Below are positions 11,401 through 23,800 of a DNA stretch of 64,000 nucleotides, piece after piece. The position numbers were made by a program, and so were the translations under genes. The stretch covers positions 13,435,152-13,499,151 of the forward strand of contig OZ024784.1 of assembly GCA_964017065.1 (NCBI GenBank), read 5' to 3'. The notes under the pieces are model-generated. The model was not told the origin of the DNA. It did not search any database and was given only the letters and a program-made list of their open reading frames with translations. Within the stretch, counting starts at the first letter, position 1. Each line of letters starts with the position of its first letter. Source of the DNA: Haliclona indistincta. Taxonomy: Eukaryota; Porifera; Demospongiae; Haplosclerida; Chalinidae.

Positions 11401-13079
11401 CACTCCACAGAGTACGAACAGCAACACACACAATCCACAGGGTAGGAGACTTACTGTACAGAATGCAAGCAACATTGAGATCGGTCCACAAACTGACAAG
11501 AATGGTCAGCACACTCTGGTTTCTAGTCCCAATGACAGCAGAAGAACCGCAACTCCTCTATTGAAAGGTGAGCAGGTTTTAAAAAGTAAAGTTAATTTGA
11601 ATTACTGTGTGTCATTACAGACAAGGGTAGTCAACAGGCAAAAAAACTTTCTCTTAGTTTGAGAAAGATGGCAAACATGAATACTAGTTTATGCATTAGT
11701 GATGCCATGTCTCACAGAGAACTCTTTAACAGTAGTTGTCAAGATTTGGCCACAGAACACTTACAGAGAGATGAGGAAATGGATATTGAAGATGAGAATA
11801 TCGAAGAGAATCAACCAAAAGTTCAGCAAAGAGGAAGGAAAGAGAATCGAGAGGAGGAAAGGAGCAGATCAAGCTGTCAGGTAGAGAATGAACCAGAGGA
11901 TGAGTCTGGAGAGATTGCTCATAATGAATTTCCTGACATACCACCAAGCAGCATACAATTGTCTCAGCAATTGTCAAACTCCTTTAGTACAAATCGTATT
12001 CCATTATTAAGAATACCTCGTATTAGACACAAGAAGATTCAAAAAATTGAATCATCGTCTGAGGAGGAGAATGGATTAGAAGAGGAGACAGCTGAGCAGC
12101 AGAAACAAACTGATCAATCTTCTGAAAAGTAAGTTGAGAACTAACAAAGATGGTGTACATGTAATTTGAGTGGATTTTTTCTCAACAGAATAGTTGAAAT
12201 AGACCTGACGTCAGAGCCATCTTCACCTACCATTTCAAACAAAGTCTGTCAGTTGATTTATACGTCGACATTTTTGCAATCAATATAATATATACATGTA
12301 GGAAGGATCAATTGCTAGAATCATGCCAAGTCAGGAACCATCACCACACTGCAGCCACTCACCAACACTGTATGCTCTTCTCTCCCATTCTCCTGACTAC
12401 TTACCTTACCACCTTTCTCTGTAGTCACAAAAAGACACCTAGTCACAGGCAGTTTGTACATAGAGTTTTTCAAAAAGATGATGAAGTTGAGAACTTCAGT
12501 AGCAGCAGTAGTGATGCATGGCCGACACTCTCAGCAATACAGCAACCACGAAAGAGGAGAAGAACAGAGAAAGTGTCGGCAAACAGGCACAAACATGGTT
12601 GGTAGTGATTAAATTGATATTAATAATTATTTGCTGTATACAGATGATAGTGAAGATGATCTTGTTTTGCTGGGAGACAGCATGGAATCACAGCCACACA
12701 GTGTTGAACACAGACCAGCTGAGGTAGATGACGAGAGAGACACAACTCCTGTGTTGGAGGGTGTGCCTTTTTATATGACAACCGATGGAGGCTATGAAGT
12801 GGACCCTAACGCTATCAGTAGCTCTCCAATACGCAGCTACCAACAAATCAGCTCTTTGAATGAACGAAGCAACTTTGATTACAGGAACCAATTTGCAACA
12901 TCTAAGAAAAAACGATCTACCTCCAGTAGTGTTCAAGGAGAGACGAGTCACAAGGCAAAGAGTAAGCAACCTGTTGTTCAGTGTTCAGCCAATACCTTTC
13001 TGTTGTTTCAGGTGTCAGTCACAAGAAGCGTTTCTTTGGTAGCATGAGAGGACGAAGAGGTAGACGGGGAAAGAGGTGA
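8480..13079 (+). CDS. Low-complexity nuclear protein with 10-residue tandem repeat and SUMO-interacting-like motifs
   Basis: About eleven exons. The first (8480-8599) encodes MSSGGKAVRKRTARKDNGKA. The next exons join in frame to YEFCGTQSLQQALNTTPTRI, KKSPKAPQVPIVEKAEKPKK, GRQQDKLWKLEKYHLQ and a Lys/Arg/Glu helix (RAIEESRKQQQAEERKRRIH). The largest exon (about 10100-11566) holds RRTVRQSRRSLAREKV and then about 23 copies of SSPRHTPQNV. Downstream are a hydrophobic-acidic motif VEIDLTSE and SEDDLVLLGDS (both like SUMO-interacting motifs), basic PRKRRR, and a Gly/Arg tail MRGRRGRRGKR before the stop. Basic clusters point to the nucleus. The S-P and T-P in each repeat could be proline-directed phosphosites. 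No family was recognised. The start was chosen to avoid overlap with mL46. It ends 64 bp from the ZDHHC16 stop. Confidence 0.7.
8827..9224. mobile_element. Intronic element with about 16-bp terminal inverted repeats and a transposon-protein remnant
   Basis: TGGGGTGAGCCTGAGC (8827-8842) faces GCTCAGGCTCGCCCCCA (9208-9224), its reverse complement apart from one indel and one change. The element fills most of an intron (8809-9270). Inside, a plus-strand stretch at about 9067-9160 reads RKRQRAAESPDHRALRLQRQ, the style of Arg-rich repeat (AAES..R..RL.RQRE) found at the start of some transposon-encoded proteins. This suggests a deletion derivative. No target duplication is obvious. Confidence 0.55.
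10710..11411 (+). repeat. 30-bp coding minisatellite, about 23 copies
   Basis: The unit AATGTGAGCAGCCCCAGACA plus CACTCCACAG is repeated about 23 times in frame and encodes NVSSPRHTPQ. Variants (CTG for CAG, CTCC for CCCC, an extra CCC codon, CCC for CAC) recur in the same order in two blocks, about 10865-11100 and 11118-11310. This indicates duplication of a multi-unit block on top of single-unit expansion. Confidence 0.97.
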
Positions 13080-13143
13080 ACTACAGTTTAACTGTTTACC
13101 AATAATTATTGTATACAAGGAAATAATTTTTAGCAAGTTCAAA

Positions 13144-15205
13144 TTATACTTGCGAAGTTCTGTAATTGTTGAAGTGATTAGAGTCCAATGCAGTGTCAGT
13201 GTTCCAGTTCATTCCATCAGAGAGTGGAGTGTGTGATGAGGGCAGTAACACATGTCGTATAAATGATCTAGAAAGATGGAGAAAGTTGTTAGCTTTGTTG
13301 GATGCAGTGCAGCACAACCTTCTTCCGCCTAAGCCGAAAAATATTCGCCAGTTTCGAACAAAACCATGATTATAGGGGTTGACAAATTTCTATAAAAAAC
13401 AATTCAGATACTTAGACATCTCTTATGCAGGCATGTACAAACCTTTCCCACACTCCTCAATTCGCTAGCATCTCTCTGATTGACATAGAATTCAATGGCA
13501 GTCTCTGCTCGGCTGATAAGGAACGCATTCCAAGAGCCAAGGAACAGCAGTGCTGCTGTAACTCCTAGACACACAAAGAAGATTATCACCACAAGCAGGC
13601 TTTCGCTAGAAATACTATCCATAGGATTGTTTAACGCTTGCTGCACACTGCCTCTCTGAGCAGAGAAAGATATAAGAGTACATAGACTCAAAACTTTGAA
13701 AATGAAACAAAAACAAGACTGATAATTTTCTATTCAATATACACAATTGTACATCTGGACTGTACTTACCAAACCAAGTGTATCAATGATACTTTTGACC
13801 ATCCCCTACATGATGGACAATGCACAGTATGACCAACAGATATACACAACATACCATATCGATGCCCATAGTTACAAAGATCCTAGGCCATATACAGTGC
13901 ACAACAAAGGCGGTTCCCAACCACATGAAAATAACAAAACTCATAAAATAACGATGGTTATAATGTCCAACACAGTTGAACATCCATGCTGGTCACTAGT
14001 AAAGGAATGCACTGGTAACAGCAACAACTACTATACAGTACTGTATGTATAGGATACGGCAATGATGATCCATTTTCATCACACATCTGAAATGAGTTAA
14101 TAAAAAGATTCGCAATAACAAAAATCTAAACTGACTTATTACAAATTCTGCAGTGGTGTGCTCTAGGAGGTTTTGGTGCATCACCTAGAGAACAGATCAC
14201 AACATGCAATGAAGACTCTGAATAACTCACATTTGTAACAGTTTTTCCAACCCTTTCTCTCATACGATTGGTAGTCATCTTCAGTGACCTGTGATAAGGT
14301 ACACACTAGTACTACAGTGGATTGTGGTGACTATCTAATGGTTGACTTAGGAACAAATACTGGACTATTTCACACTCCCACTCACTGAACATGATCGATC
14401 AGGATGAATTTTGTGTTAAAAAATAAACAGGTTGTTTTTTTTTGCTGGCTAGTAATGAATTATAATTTATACCTGGTTTCGCGACAGAGGCGTGGTGGAA
14501 TGTTCGTATAATGAGAAAGTGTGCTATGATGAGGTGACCGCCTACTGTTGGACAGGATCCACAGATGAATTTTGCGAAAGTATGCAAAGCTGACTATACT
14601 CCCATGAAATTTGTCCATGATCCTATCCAACAGTAGGCGGTCACCTCGTCATAGTGCGTTTTTCTCATTATATTCAGCGCGAACATCCATCACGCTTCTG
14701 TCGCGAAACCAAGTATAATGACCGGTACATAATTGTCACCTTGGGTGGTTGCCCAGGATTGGTAGTGACTCCTTTCAAATAGTGGAAGCAGATGTTGATG
14801 AGAAGATAATGACCATACACGAAGTAGCCAGAGAACACAAGGCCACTCTGTGTCTTCCACATGTAAGGAACCATGTAACAGTAAAATGTGTACACCACAG
14901 TCGACACGCCCAGTATGACAACCAGAAAGCACACCTATGTACGGGAGAACGTCTCACTCTGCTGCAGTGTCGAGTCATACAGCGCGGCTTCTCTTTCGCT
15001 CGTACACACCAGTAAATTAGCTCACCAATCCAACGATCCAGACACTTCGTTCACAGTAATCCATGAAGGGGTCACAGCAAGCCGACATCCATTCCATGTG
15101 GCCTCCTTTGGGAGTTTTTGTCAACGACAGCAGGGGTAAAAACCAGCCACGACACATGAGCTTTAACCGCTTGAGCGGACGTGAGAGGCACGAACACAGC
15201 TTCAT
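13144..15205 (-). CDS. ZDHHC16: DHHC palmitoyltransferase, ZDHHC16 type
   Basis: Exon 1 (about 15025-15205) begins MKLCSCLSRPLKRLKLMCRG. The next exon has two membrane helices (VCFLVVILGVSTVVYTFYCY; YFVYGHYLLINICFHYL) and the TTNPGQPP motif. The cysteine-rich domain contains the DHHC core MKMDHHC joined to [19 protein letters not shown], closely matching ZDHHC16 ([22 protein letters not shown]). It continues with further helices and NAFLISRAETAIEFYVNQR. The last exon (13144-about 13392) gives FVNPYNHGFVRNWRIFFGLG and RHVLLPSSHTP, matching the ZDHHC16 tail RNPYNYG..NWK.FLG and RVLLPSSHLP. It would act as an S-acyltransferase in the ER/Golgi membrane. An intron carries a 250-bp MITE. Confidence 0.88.
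14468..14717. mobile_element. MITE with about 90-bp inverted arms in a ZDHHC16 intron
   Basis: The left end TATACCTGGTTTCGCGACAG and right end CTGTCGCGAAACCAAGTATA are inverted copies. The arms extend inward to GTTGGACAGGATC / GATCCTATCCAAC with few mismatches, leaving a spacer of about 60 bp. The termini begin with TA, compatible with a TA target duplication of Tc1/mariner-like transposases. There is no coding capacity. Confidence 0.85.
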
Positions 15206-15304
15206 GTTCGAGCATAGATTTATGGTTCGAACAAAAAGAACGGTGGAGCCCCTAAATTTTGCTTAATAATTAAATTATTATTTTGTACAACACCACTTCT
15301 GCAA

Positions 15305-17333
15305 TCAGTGATCAGACAAATCATCGTCTATTTCATCCAATAGTTCATCTTCTTCTCTCTCTTCTTTTTCTGCAGCATAGCGGTTGCTCTCTCTCAAACA
15401 CATTAGCCCAACAGTCAATACAACAGATACCAGAGCAGCGACAGCTACAGCAACAGAGCATGAGGATACTACATGTTTAGACTGACTTACCTATAGATAC
15501 ACAAAACATAGGCAGAGATACTTGATGCTTATCACACTCAACATCATTGCATGTCATGTTGCGCTTAACTTCTGTTGCTTTTCCTTTTTTCTCTTCCTTT
15601 TCTGGTTCCAGGATACCACCTGTCACATCAGAGTCAATGGTAGTTTCAGTGCTGCCTGGTACTGTATCTTGATCTGTTGTCGTAGTCTGTTTCCTTGCGT
15701 GCAAGTTTCGTTCAGCATACGAAAGTTCTGTTAGCTCCAAGGTTCTTGCAAACTTTTTGTTAGGTCCTCCGGCAGCTTTGAAAAAATGCATGAAAGGAAT
15801 GCGCAGTCGAAACCCTATGTCAGGTTTCCATTTATTTGACATGTAATCCATGGAAACATCAGCTAGTTCAGCTTGGATGATGTTGTCATGGTCATTCAGT
15901 TTTAAACTCTTTTTCATCTGTTTGACCACTTCATTAGTATTTGTGATGCTGTCTATCAGGGGAAAGAAAAAGTTGTCATTTTCTCCATGATCAATGTAGT
16001 ATTTTTGATGTTTGTAGAAGGTCGACTGCTTACTGTCTTTTGTTAAAAGATCGTGCTTATCTTTCAAAATCTCTTTAATGCTATGGTTGAAACTGAGGTC
16101 TTTATTAATTGGAAGAAAGAACTTTGGTGACATACAGGCAGCATTTTTAAATATCGTTGGTCTTGTAATGGCAGCATAGCAAGCCAGTACACCAGCAGTG
16201 CCATATCCTATTATAGTCAGTCGATCGTGAGGGAAGTTTACTTCTAGTCGGTTTGCTGTCATTTGCATTAGCTCAGGAAGAATTCGGTGTTGAATGCCCT
16301 CAAGAATTAATCCACCAATTCCTTTACATGATGCCATCCACAGGCATCTTTGTGCGAGATTCATGAATTCTGGTTTTTCGCAAGCCTCGGTTCGCTGAGG
16401 ATCCCAGCATTTTTGACAGGAGAAACAAGGTGGAGCAGCTTTGCAGCGTGGTTCAAACGAGTGGAGAAATGGATGATAGTCACACTCGGAATGACCAACA
16501 GCTTCAACAGTTATCACCAGAACTTCTTCCATTGTAGCTTCATACAGCAGTTGTTCAAGAGGTGGTATTATATACTTGGATTGCTTCTGAGGCATCAGTA
16601 TAATTGCCAGCGGATAGTTCTTTCTGACATTTTCATTAAAACTAGGTGGGTAGAGAATGCTACAATTAAGAGTTATATTAGATCCCTCTAAACGATGCTG
16701 TAACTGTATTGACACATCCTTTGGTTCTATACTAGTCTCCAAGAACCAAGGGTACACTGTCACTGAAGGAGTAAGAAAACTAGCTGCCCCTGTCAATGAC
16801 TGGGATATAGGAAGAGGTACAAAAAAGTTGGGCCCCATCATAGATTTTTCTTCAGTCTCATCGGTGTAGATTCTAAACTCAAGTGCTCTTTGGTTGTGAG
16901 AGCAGTGAGTAGATGACAAGCATGTCATCCCATTTGAGTTGACAGTGTATTCCAGTTCTACTCTCCACTGGTCAACAACAGTTGCTGATTTTTTCATCTT
17001 AATTGACTTTTCCCAACTAAGACCAGGGCCTGATCCTCTAATGTACATTTCCGTCACCAGATTGTTCCTGTTCTTTATTCTCAATGTTCGATATTGTGAA
17101 ATTATGATCAGCCTCATAGTTTGAGTAGCAGGGGCAATGCATTGAAGGTCTCCATTCGAAGAACGTTTACAAATTCCATCGTGCTGCCACTGCTTTCCCC
17201 CTCCATGACAACGTGAACCTTCATTCGAGCACTTGTTTGCAAGTATTCTGGAGCCATCAGTTAGCTGTATCAACAACAGAGTCGCTGCTACTACTATTGG
17301 TAATAGTATCAGGCTATTGTAAAAATACTTCAT
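15305..17333 (-). CDS. Secreted-type esterase-fold protein with C-terminal membrane anchor, nucleophile missing
   Basis: One long exon (about 15490-17333) plus a short last exon after an intron of about 44 bp. Residues 1-27 are a signal peptide (FYNSLILLPIVVAATLLLI). A Cys-containing segment (residues 35-65) and a beta-rich region (75-200) come next. Residues about 205-530 look like a putative-esterase alpha/beta hydrolase: PLAIILMP, VLVITVEAVG, GGLILEGIQHRILPEL and RLTIIGYGTAGVLACYAAI. In the nucleophile elbow the expected GxSxG is G-Y-G-T-A-G (376-381), so no serine is present, and the family should be catalytically inactive or unusual. The last exon adds a helix (AVAALVSVVLTVGLMCL) and an acidic tail ending ELLDEIDDDLSDH. 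It is probably a type I surface protein, possibly a receptor or binding protein. No orthologue was recognised. Confidence 0.78.
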
Positions 17334-17766
17334 TGCTGCTTCGGCTGCTTTTTTCTCTGCATTCTCAATCCAGCTGCAACTTCCAGACCCGCCCAGGCCG
17401 GCCGTCCCACGTGCTCTCAGTCAATTTCTAAGCTGGTCTAAAAGTGGTCTTGTTTTGCAGTCGATTTAGTGAGACTACGTGTATAAAGTATATGCTATGC
17501 TATAATAATGTATGCTAGGGGTTGTTAACTTTCCGGCGCAGTAACTAGCTTTATGGATAACCTTACTAGGGTCCTTGGGCAGTAGCCAGTAGTCCATGGG
17601 ACGGCGGTGCACTCACGACCGGTATACCAGTAGGTCTACCATGTGTCACAACCGGTACGGCACATGCGACACCACCGTTTGCTACTAAGCGCGAAGTGAG
17701 AGCGAGTGAGAGTGACCAAGAAGCTCGTGGTACCGAGAAGAGCCTAGACTTTGGTCCTTATGGGCA
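17334..17766. promoter_or_regulatory. Intergenic region between divergent starts (esterase-like gene and KCTD9)
   Basis: These 433 bp contain both promoters. Features seen: GC-rich GCCCAGGCCGGCCGTCCCAC near 17390 with a CCCACGTGC E-box, and a CpG-containing stretch near 17580-17700. There is no open frame of note and no clear TATA box. Confidence 0.35.
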
Positions 17767-20700
17767 ATGTCTTGTCCCAGGATAACTGTTTATCGGTCCC
17801 TAGAGGATTATCACAGCCTCAAAGACGGCAAGGTAAAACTGGTATTTCAGTCCATATGGATATATTTATAGTCTTGAGTAATTATAAAATGTCTTGCTTC
17901 TCACTAGGTGGTACCCATTGGGGAAACTCTGCCTGAGACCGTTGAGATTGTTGGGGAAAAGTTGGGCATGCAACTAGATGGATTACTGAGTGTCAATGGA
18001 GGTGTGATAGATGACCTATCTATCATTAGGTGAACCTCTCTTCTCTCACTCACTCTCTCTCTCTCTCTCTCTCTCTGTCTGTTCTCTTGATTTTCATTTT
18101 TTAATCATAGGGATGGTGATGTCTTGATAACTACTACTAATGCTAGACTCTGCTGTAAGTATAGAATATAATATTATTCTTTGACAGTCGATGGAGTAAT
18201 ATTGTTGAAGCTAGTGCCTGTTATCAACACAATCATCTTGTCAACTACTCGTGTTAGTGGTAGACAATGGATGGTACTAAACACACTGGATGTGGTCAGT
18301 TACTGCTTGCCCAATTCGGAAGAGACCGTTTTATTTGTGTAAAACATGACATAATCTATTTTCAGAAGGGATACTGTGTGTGAGCCATCTGTTCATAATG
18401 TTGGTACCATATGCTAGTGTTAGTGTGCGCCCACGGTAGCAGATGACTAACTTAAGCTGTGAATGTCTAGTGAACACACTAGGTAGCCGTTTGGTCACTG
18501 TTTCCATGCTCTTCTCTGTGTTCAGTTACTCCGACCGAGAGAGCTAGTCCTAGTTCAGGTCCAGTCACTAGAGGAACTAGCCCTAGTGTGCCATCACCTT
18601 CCTCTCTTCGTTGTGGTTCAGCTACTCCTGATGATATAACCAAACCTCCAACACCATTAAACTTGCAAGATCCAACAATGTTTGCTCTCAAGAAGTGCTC
18701 CACTCACGTCTCACCGAGTAGGCTTCTCTCATCGCAATAATAATCATTCTGTGTCTCTGATCAGATGCTGCCTCAAGGAATGACTGGGTCAGGTTGAATG
18801 TTGGTGGAAGAACATTTGCCACAACTAGGTACACCTGCATGTCTCATTATAGTCCTCGTTCATTTGCCTTCACACAGAGCTACTCTGACATCGGATCCAT
18901 TTTCTATGTTGGCTAGGATGTTTGAATCAGGTACATATTATCATAGCTACTATTTTATAGTCTGTAAGAGATTAATATACACTACTGTTAATTTTTTGTG
19001 GGGCTAAATTTTCGCGAACCGAGTACTTTAACTTTTTGTGAGTTTAATTTTTGCGAAAAGGCTCTGACATACAAATTGATGCCATAAATTTTGGCAAGAT
19101 TCACGTGTTTTATTTTTGTGGTTCAATCCGTGAAAAAAAAACACAAAAATTTAACATCACAAATAATACCCGGTATAGCATCTCATGTTATTCTCCATAG
19201 ACTGGTTCAGTGCTACTGACGATTCTGGTGCATTTCTTATTGACCGCAGTCCAGAGTATTTTGAACCTCTTCTCAATTTTCTGAGACATGGCAAGCTAAT
19301 ACTAAACCAGGGCCTCAATCCTCAAGGTATGTGCTTTGCAGCAGCAGGAAAATACTTCACATGCCAACTCTGTGATTCAGCATTGCATGTGTTGTGTTTA
19401 GACGAACTTAGGTGTCTTATGTTACAATTGCTATAGAAAGGACATTGCATGCCTACATGGGCTGGGGAAGTGTATTATTGTAGTACCTCGGGTAGCCCGA
19501 AATATCTGAAAGTTGACTAGTTCTTTATGATGTAGTGAGGTGTGTACTTTCTTGTGCATGGGCAGGGATAATAAACATGGCCGCCATCATCATGCACTAT
19601 GCAGCAAACTAAGAGCCATTTATCATGCCATCAGTATTTTGCACTGATTTGTGTAGCTTGCTAGTGCAACAGTGTTACAAATCATAGTTTAAACCGGTAT
19701 AAACCTTGCCGAGAATCGGGCTTCACCCTTGATGTCCAAATTCCCATCTACCTTAGTTTATTGTACATGTGCACTAATATTGAAGAGTTTCCTCATACCA
19801 GGTGTTCTTGAAGAAGCCACTTTCTTTGGGATCACTAAAGCTATTGAACCACTGGAAGCTTTAGTGCAGGTTAGTGTATGCTTGGCTATAATGTGCTCAT
19901 GGTGTATTTGTGTTAGGTTGATGATCTGTCATCAGGTGGACACTTTACTAGAAAACAGTTTGTTAAGATGATCACAGCTACATCATCCTCCGCTTGCTTG
20001 CGCTGTCAGGTTAGCAGATGAATTTGTTCAAGTGCTCTTCATTGCTTACACTGGAATGAAGTACAAGGCTTCTTAGTTTTGCACTTGTCCAGTACCCTGG
20101 GTAGATGGGTTATGTGTTTGGATTTGTATGTGTGTAATCAAATGACATCTACAAAGTCTAGGAAGACTCCTGTCGAGTGCTGTCTGCTGTGCCCATGCTT
20201 TTCTAATAGGATAAGAATATTCCAGTAAACTGGAGTAGTCACATAATCACATTAATGAGTCCAATTGAGCACATTCTACTAGTACTGTTGCTGCTGGTGC
20301 TGCTGCTAGCACTACTGTTGCTGCTACCGTATAGCTGGTATGTTTCGTGAGGTTAAAATTTCATTTTACGTTCTAAGTTGCCCAAATAACCACACCTAGA
20401 TGCCTTTTCTTGACATAAGGATTTACTAGCCAATGAGCCTGATCACGTCACGTACTGGCTTGAAGTAGCATTCACGTTTTAAGTTCTCGCAACATGCTAG
20501 ACAAATTTTCATATGTATAAAATTTTGTTTTAGCAGAACAAAAAGAATGAAAAATTGACCTCATGAAAATTACCAGCTATACGGTACTACTGTTGCTGCT
20601 ACTAGTATTTTTTATTATCAATGCCGATCGGCAATGATATGTAGGGATGACCTCAAATTAAGAAGACGGCTACTCATGTGTTGAAAATGATTTTTCGCAC

Positions 20701-20782
20701 ATATCTCTGTTGTTATAATACATTGTATAGTACACAGTGATTATTAGTCCATGATGATTTGGTACAGTATTGCTATTACTGT

Positions 20783-20828
<46 letters not shown>

Positions 20829-23800
20829 GCTACTACTACTACTACTACTGCTACTACTGCTACTGCTGTTAGCAGGGTTTCACTAACAGTACCAACAGAG
20901 TTTCATTTAGTGATACAACAGCCCCCCTTGCCTTTTCTTGAATCATGAGTTATTCCATACATTTCTCCCACCGATTTTTGATCAACGCATGCTTGGGAAA
21001 ATTTCTGGATGGGAGCCATGTATTGTTGCTGCAGCACTCCTGGTACATGTTCATTAGAACTCCAATACTGATTGTGCTTCAGACTTGCAACCACATTCCA
21101 GACCAAAGCTCTGAAGTTATTACAGAGCTCATTACCGTCTTTTGAATTGATTACCAGTGCAGTGAGGAAATGCTATTTGCTAGACTCAACAGTGCAGCTA
21201 GAACTTTATAATGTCAGGCATTTCAGCAAAATTATGTAAGTACAGAATGTTAGCAGATTTGTCAGTTGTAACTACTACTGACCAAAAACACTGAAAAACA
21301 GTGTTTACTGTAATTGCCTCAAGCACTTTGCAATTTCGCATACATCAAGTTCATGTAAATAGAAACCAATTTAGTGTTAATGGTAGACTATAGTGCACTC
21401 TCAAAGTGAGTGGTGTGACAAAACCAAAAATGATGTCATACTCACTTAATTTTAATGAGTGACACAAATAATAATAACAGACTATAAGTCATTCCTTTAG
21501 ATCAGCTCTATAGTGTGGTTTTCTTCCCATGTGTGAAGGTATTATAGTACTCTATCATTCTAGGCTCATGAGAATAGTGTATTGTCACTCATGTTGGTGC
21601 TATTGTAGAAACTGAAACATTGAGTAACAACAGCAAATGTATCTATCAAAAATGACAAACAGAAGTCCAGAGGTGTGACATTTGAAGAGGCTCTGGTAGT
21701 CATCCTCTATTGATTTGATCTTTCAAACAGTTTTTTTTTGGTAGTTTAAGAGTTTGCCTCCTAGGTAAAGGGTGTTTAGCTAAGGGTATTGTTTGAGCTT
21801 TGTACATTGGTTTAGATTTGTATCTGGACTGGATGCCACTAGTATCAGGAGCTCATTCCAAAGAAAGTACAACTTACAATAGTGCAATGGTAATAGCACA
21901 AATATTTCGCCACTCAGCGTGTTGAGAAAACTTCCTTATTAGGCAGGTGTATGACCATGGTTGAATGTATGTTGTATACCCTCAGTAGCGGCACATAATA
22001 TATTTCCGTTGTTCCATTGTTGTATGCTCCTTGGAATAATAACCTCATGCTACATGTAGTATTGACTCTCACTGGTGTTGATCATGTCATGTGACATACA
22101 CAAACTACATAAACCTGGTGTGCTCTGCACCTTGTCTTCCCAAGAACTGAGTTATTTTCATCGTTGCTACAACTATAGCATACCCAGTCATTATTATCCA
22201 TTGCATCGAGCTGAATGGCATTTAGTAGCCATTTGCTTGGTTGTTGTATTAACTGGTTTGAATGTGTTGGAGCACTAGTGTGGGCATCATACTGTTGTAC
22301 CAACAAGCTATCTGGATTAATGAAAAACTTTCAGATGCAGATAAATTTTGAACAAAGACAGTGCATGATTTTATGTTGCATAACCACTCACTCGGTTGTT
22401 GCTCACCCAGCAACATACACTGCAAATAGTAGCTTGGTTAGACTCATGGTCCCTTGGGCTTGCAACTGCTTGTTTGTATCATGTTGTCTACTGGTGACGT
22501 ACTATAATATAGCATACATACTGGTACCATTCACTTGTGCCTAATGTTATTGCTAGCGGATCTTTGGCCGTTGACAGTTGTTCAATACACACCATCATTG
22601 TGTTGCCTTTGTGAGTTGCAATGGGCGATCTGAGTTTTATGTGTATAAACCTTTGATCATCAGTTTGTATACATCATTGTGCCGATTATCAAACTAGTGA
22701 ACAACTGTTATTGAGTCATATTTACTTGAATATAATGTCCTTACGGTTTCATGTATGTTGTATAACATGACTGCTCCGTAATGTGTAGAATTAATGATTT
22801 ATTCTATACATTATTCTATTTATTCATTTATTTTATACATTATTCTATTTATCCTTTAGGGCATCAATTTAGAGTCAGTTGACTTGTCTAATCTCGATCT
22901 TCGCAACATTAACTTTAAATGTGCTAACCTTCGGTTTTGTAACTTCTCCAAGTCTAACCTCACCAACTGTGTGTTAGAGAGAGCTGACTTATACAAGGCC
23001 AATCTTGAGGTTACACCCACACCCACATACACATTCACACATACACATTCACACATACACATACGCATACACATTCACACAAACACACACAACATACATT
23101 TACACAACAGATGCTAAGGTAAACTGCTAGACAGTATTTTTTATGGTTAATTACTGTTTCAATGGTAATGCCCATCCATTAGATTGTGGCTGTAGTACAG
23201 GTACAGGTGTGCTAGGCAGGTGTTGTACAGGTGCTACCCACTGATACACTGTGGTCTCTGATCTCTAGCACATCTTTCTTCTAAGCAGTTTATTTTCATG
23301 TTCAATTCTTGTACTTGGTGATACTCTGCTTTCTTTTTCTTTCAGGAAGCTATACTCCAGTGTGTTCACATGCCCAGAGCCAACCTGGAGGGGGCTGTGC
23401 TGAAGGGTTGTAGCATGGACGAGAGGCTTGGGGTCTCCACTAATCTTGAGGGTGAGGAGTACATACCGATAGTCTATTCAACACAGAATGCATGCAGACT
23501 AACAGAAGAGTTTGCTGGGTTTACGCATCATTAGTGTTTCTATTATCCACACTAGCCGTGCACCATTCATTCCCACAAGAGTCTTTCTTTATTCTATAGT
23601 CGATCTCTCCAGTAGGTACGGTTATCCTTACCTACTAGTTGAACCCATACACATTAGTGTGTATAGCCTTGGTTGGGTACATGTTATAGTGCAATGTGTA
23701 TGCCGCTTGTGGTGTGCACTCATTCATAGTTAATCAGTTTATCTGTATTGTTCTGTAATGCACCTACCAGCTCAGGTTACAGTGTCACTGGTGTTCAATA

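Noticed and set aside
10613..11512. Three long minus-strand open frames (235-299 codons) opposite the minisatellite
   Set aside because: They are translations of the 30-bp repeat in other frames; a repeat length divisible by three keeps all frames open. The plus-strand frame continues in phase into flanking exons.
22075..22544. Frames in the long KCTD9 intron on both strands
   Set aside because: Composition is not protein-like, there are no conserved motifs, and they fall between correctly phased KCTD9 exons.
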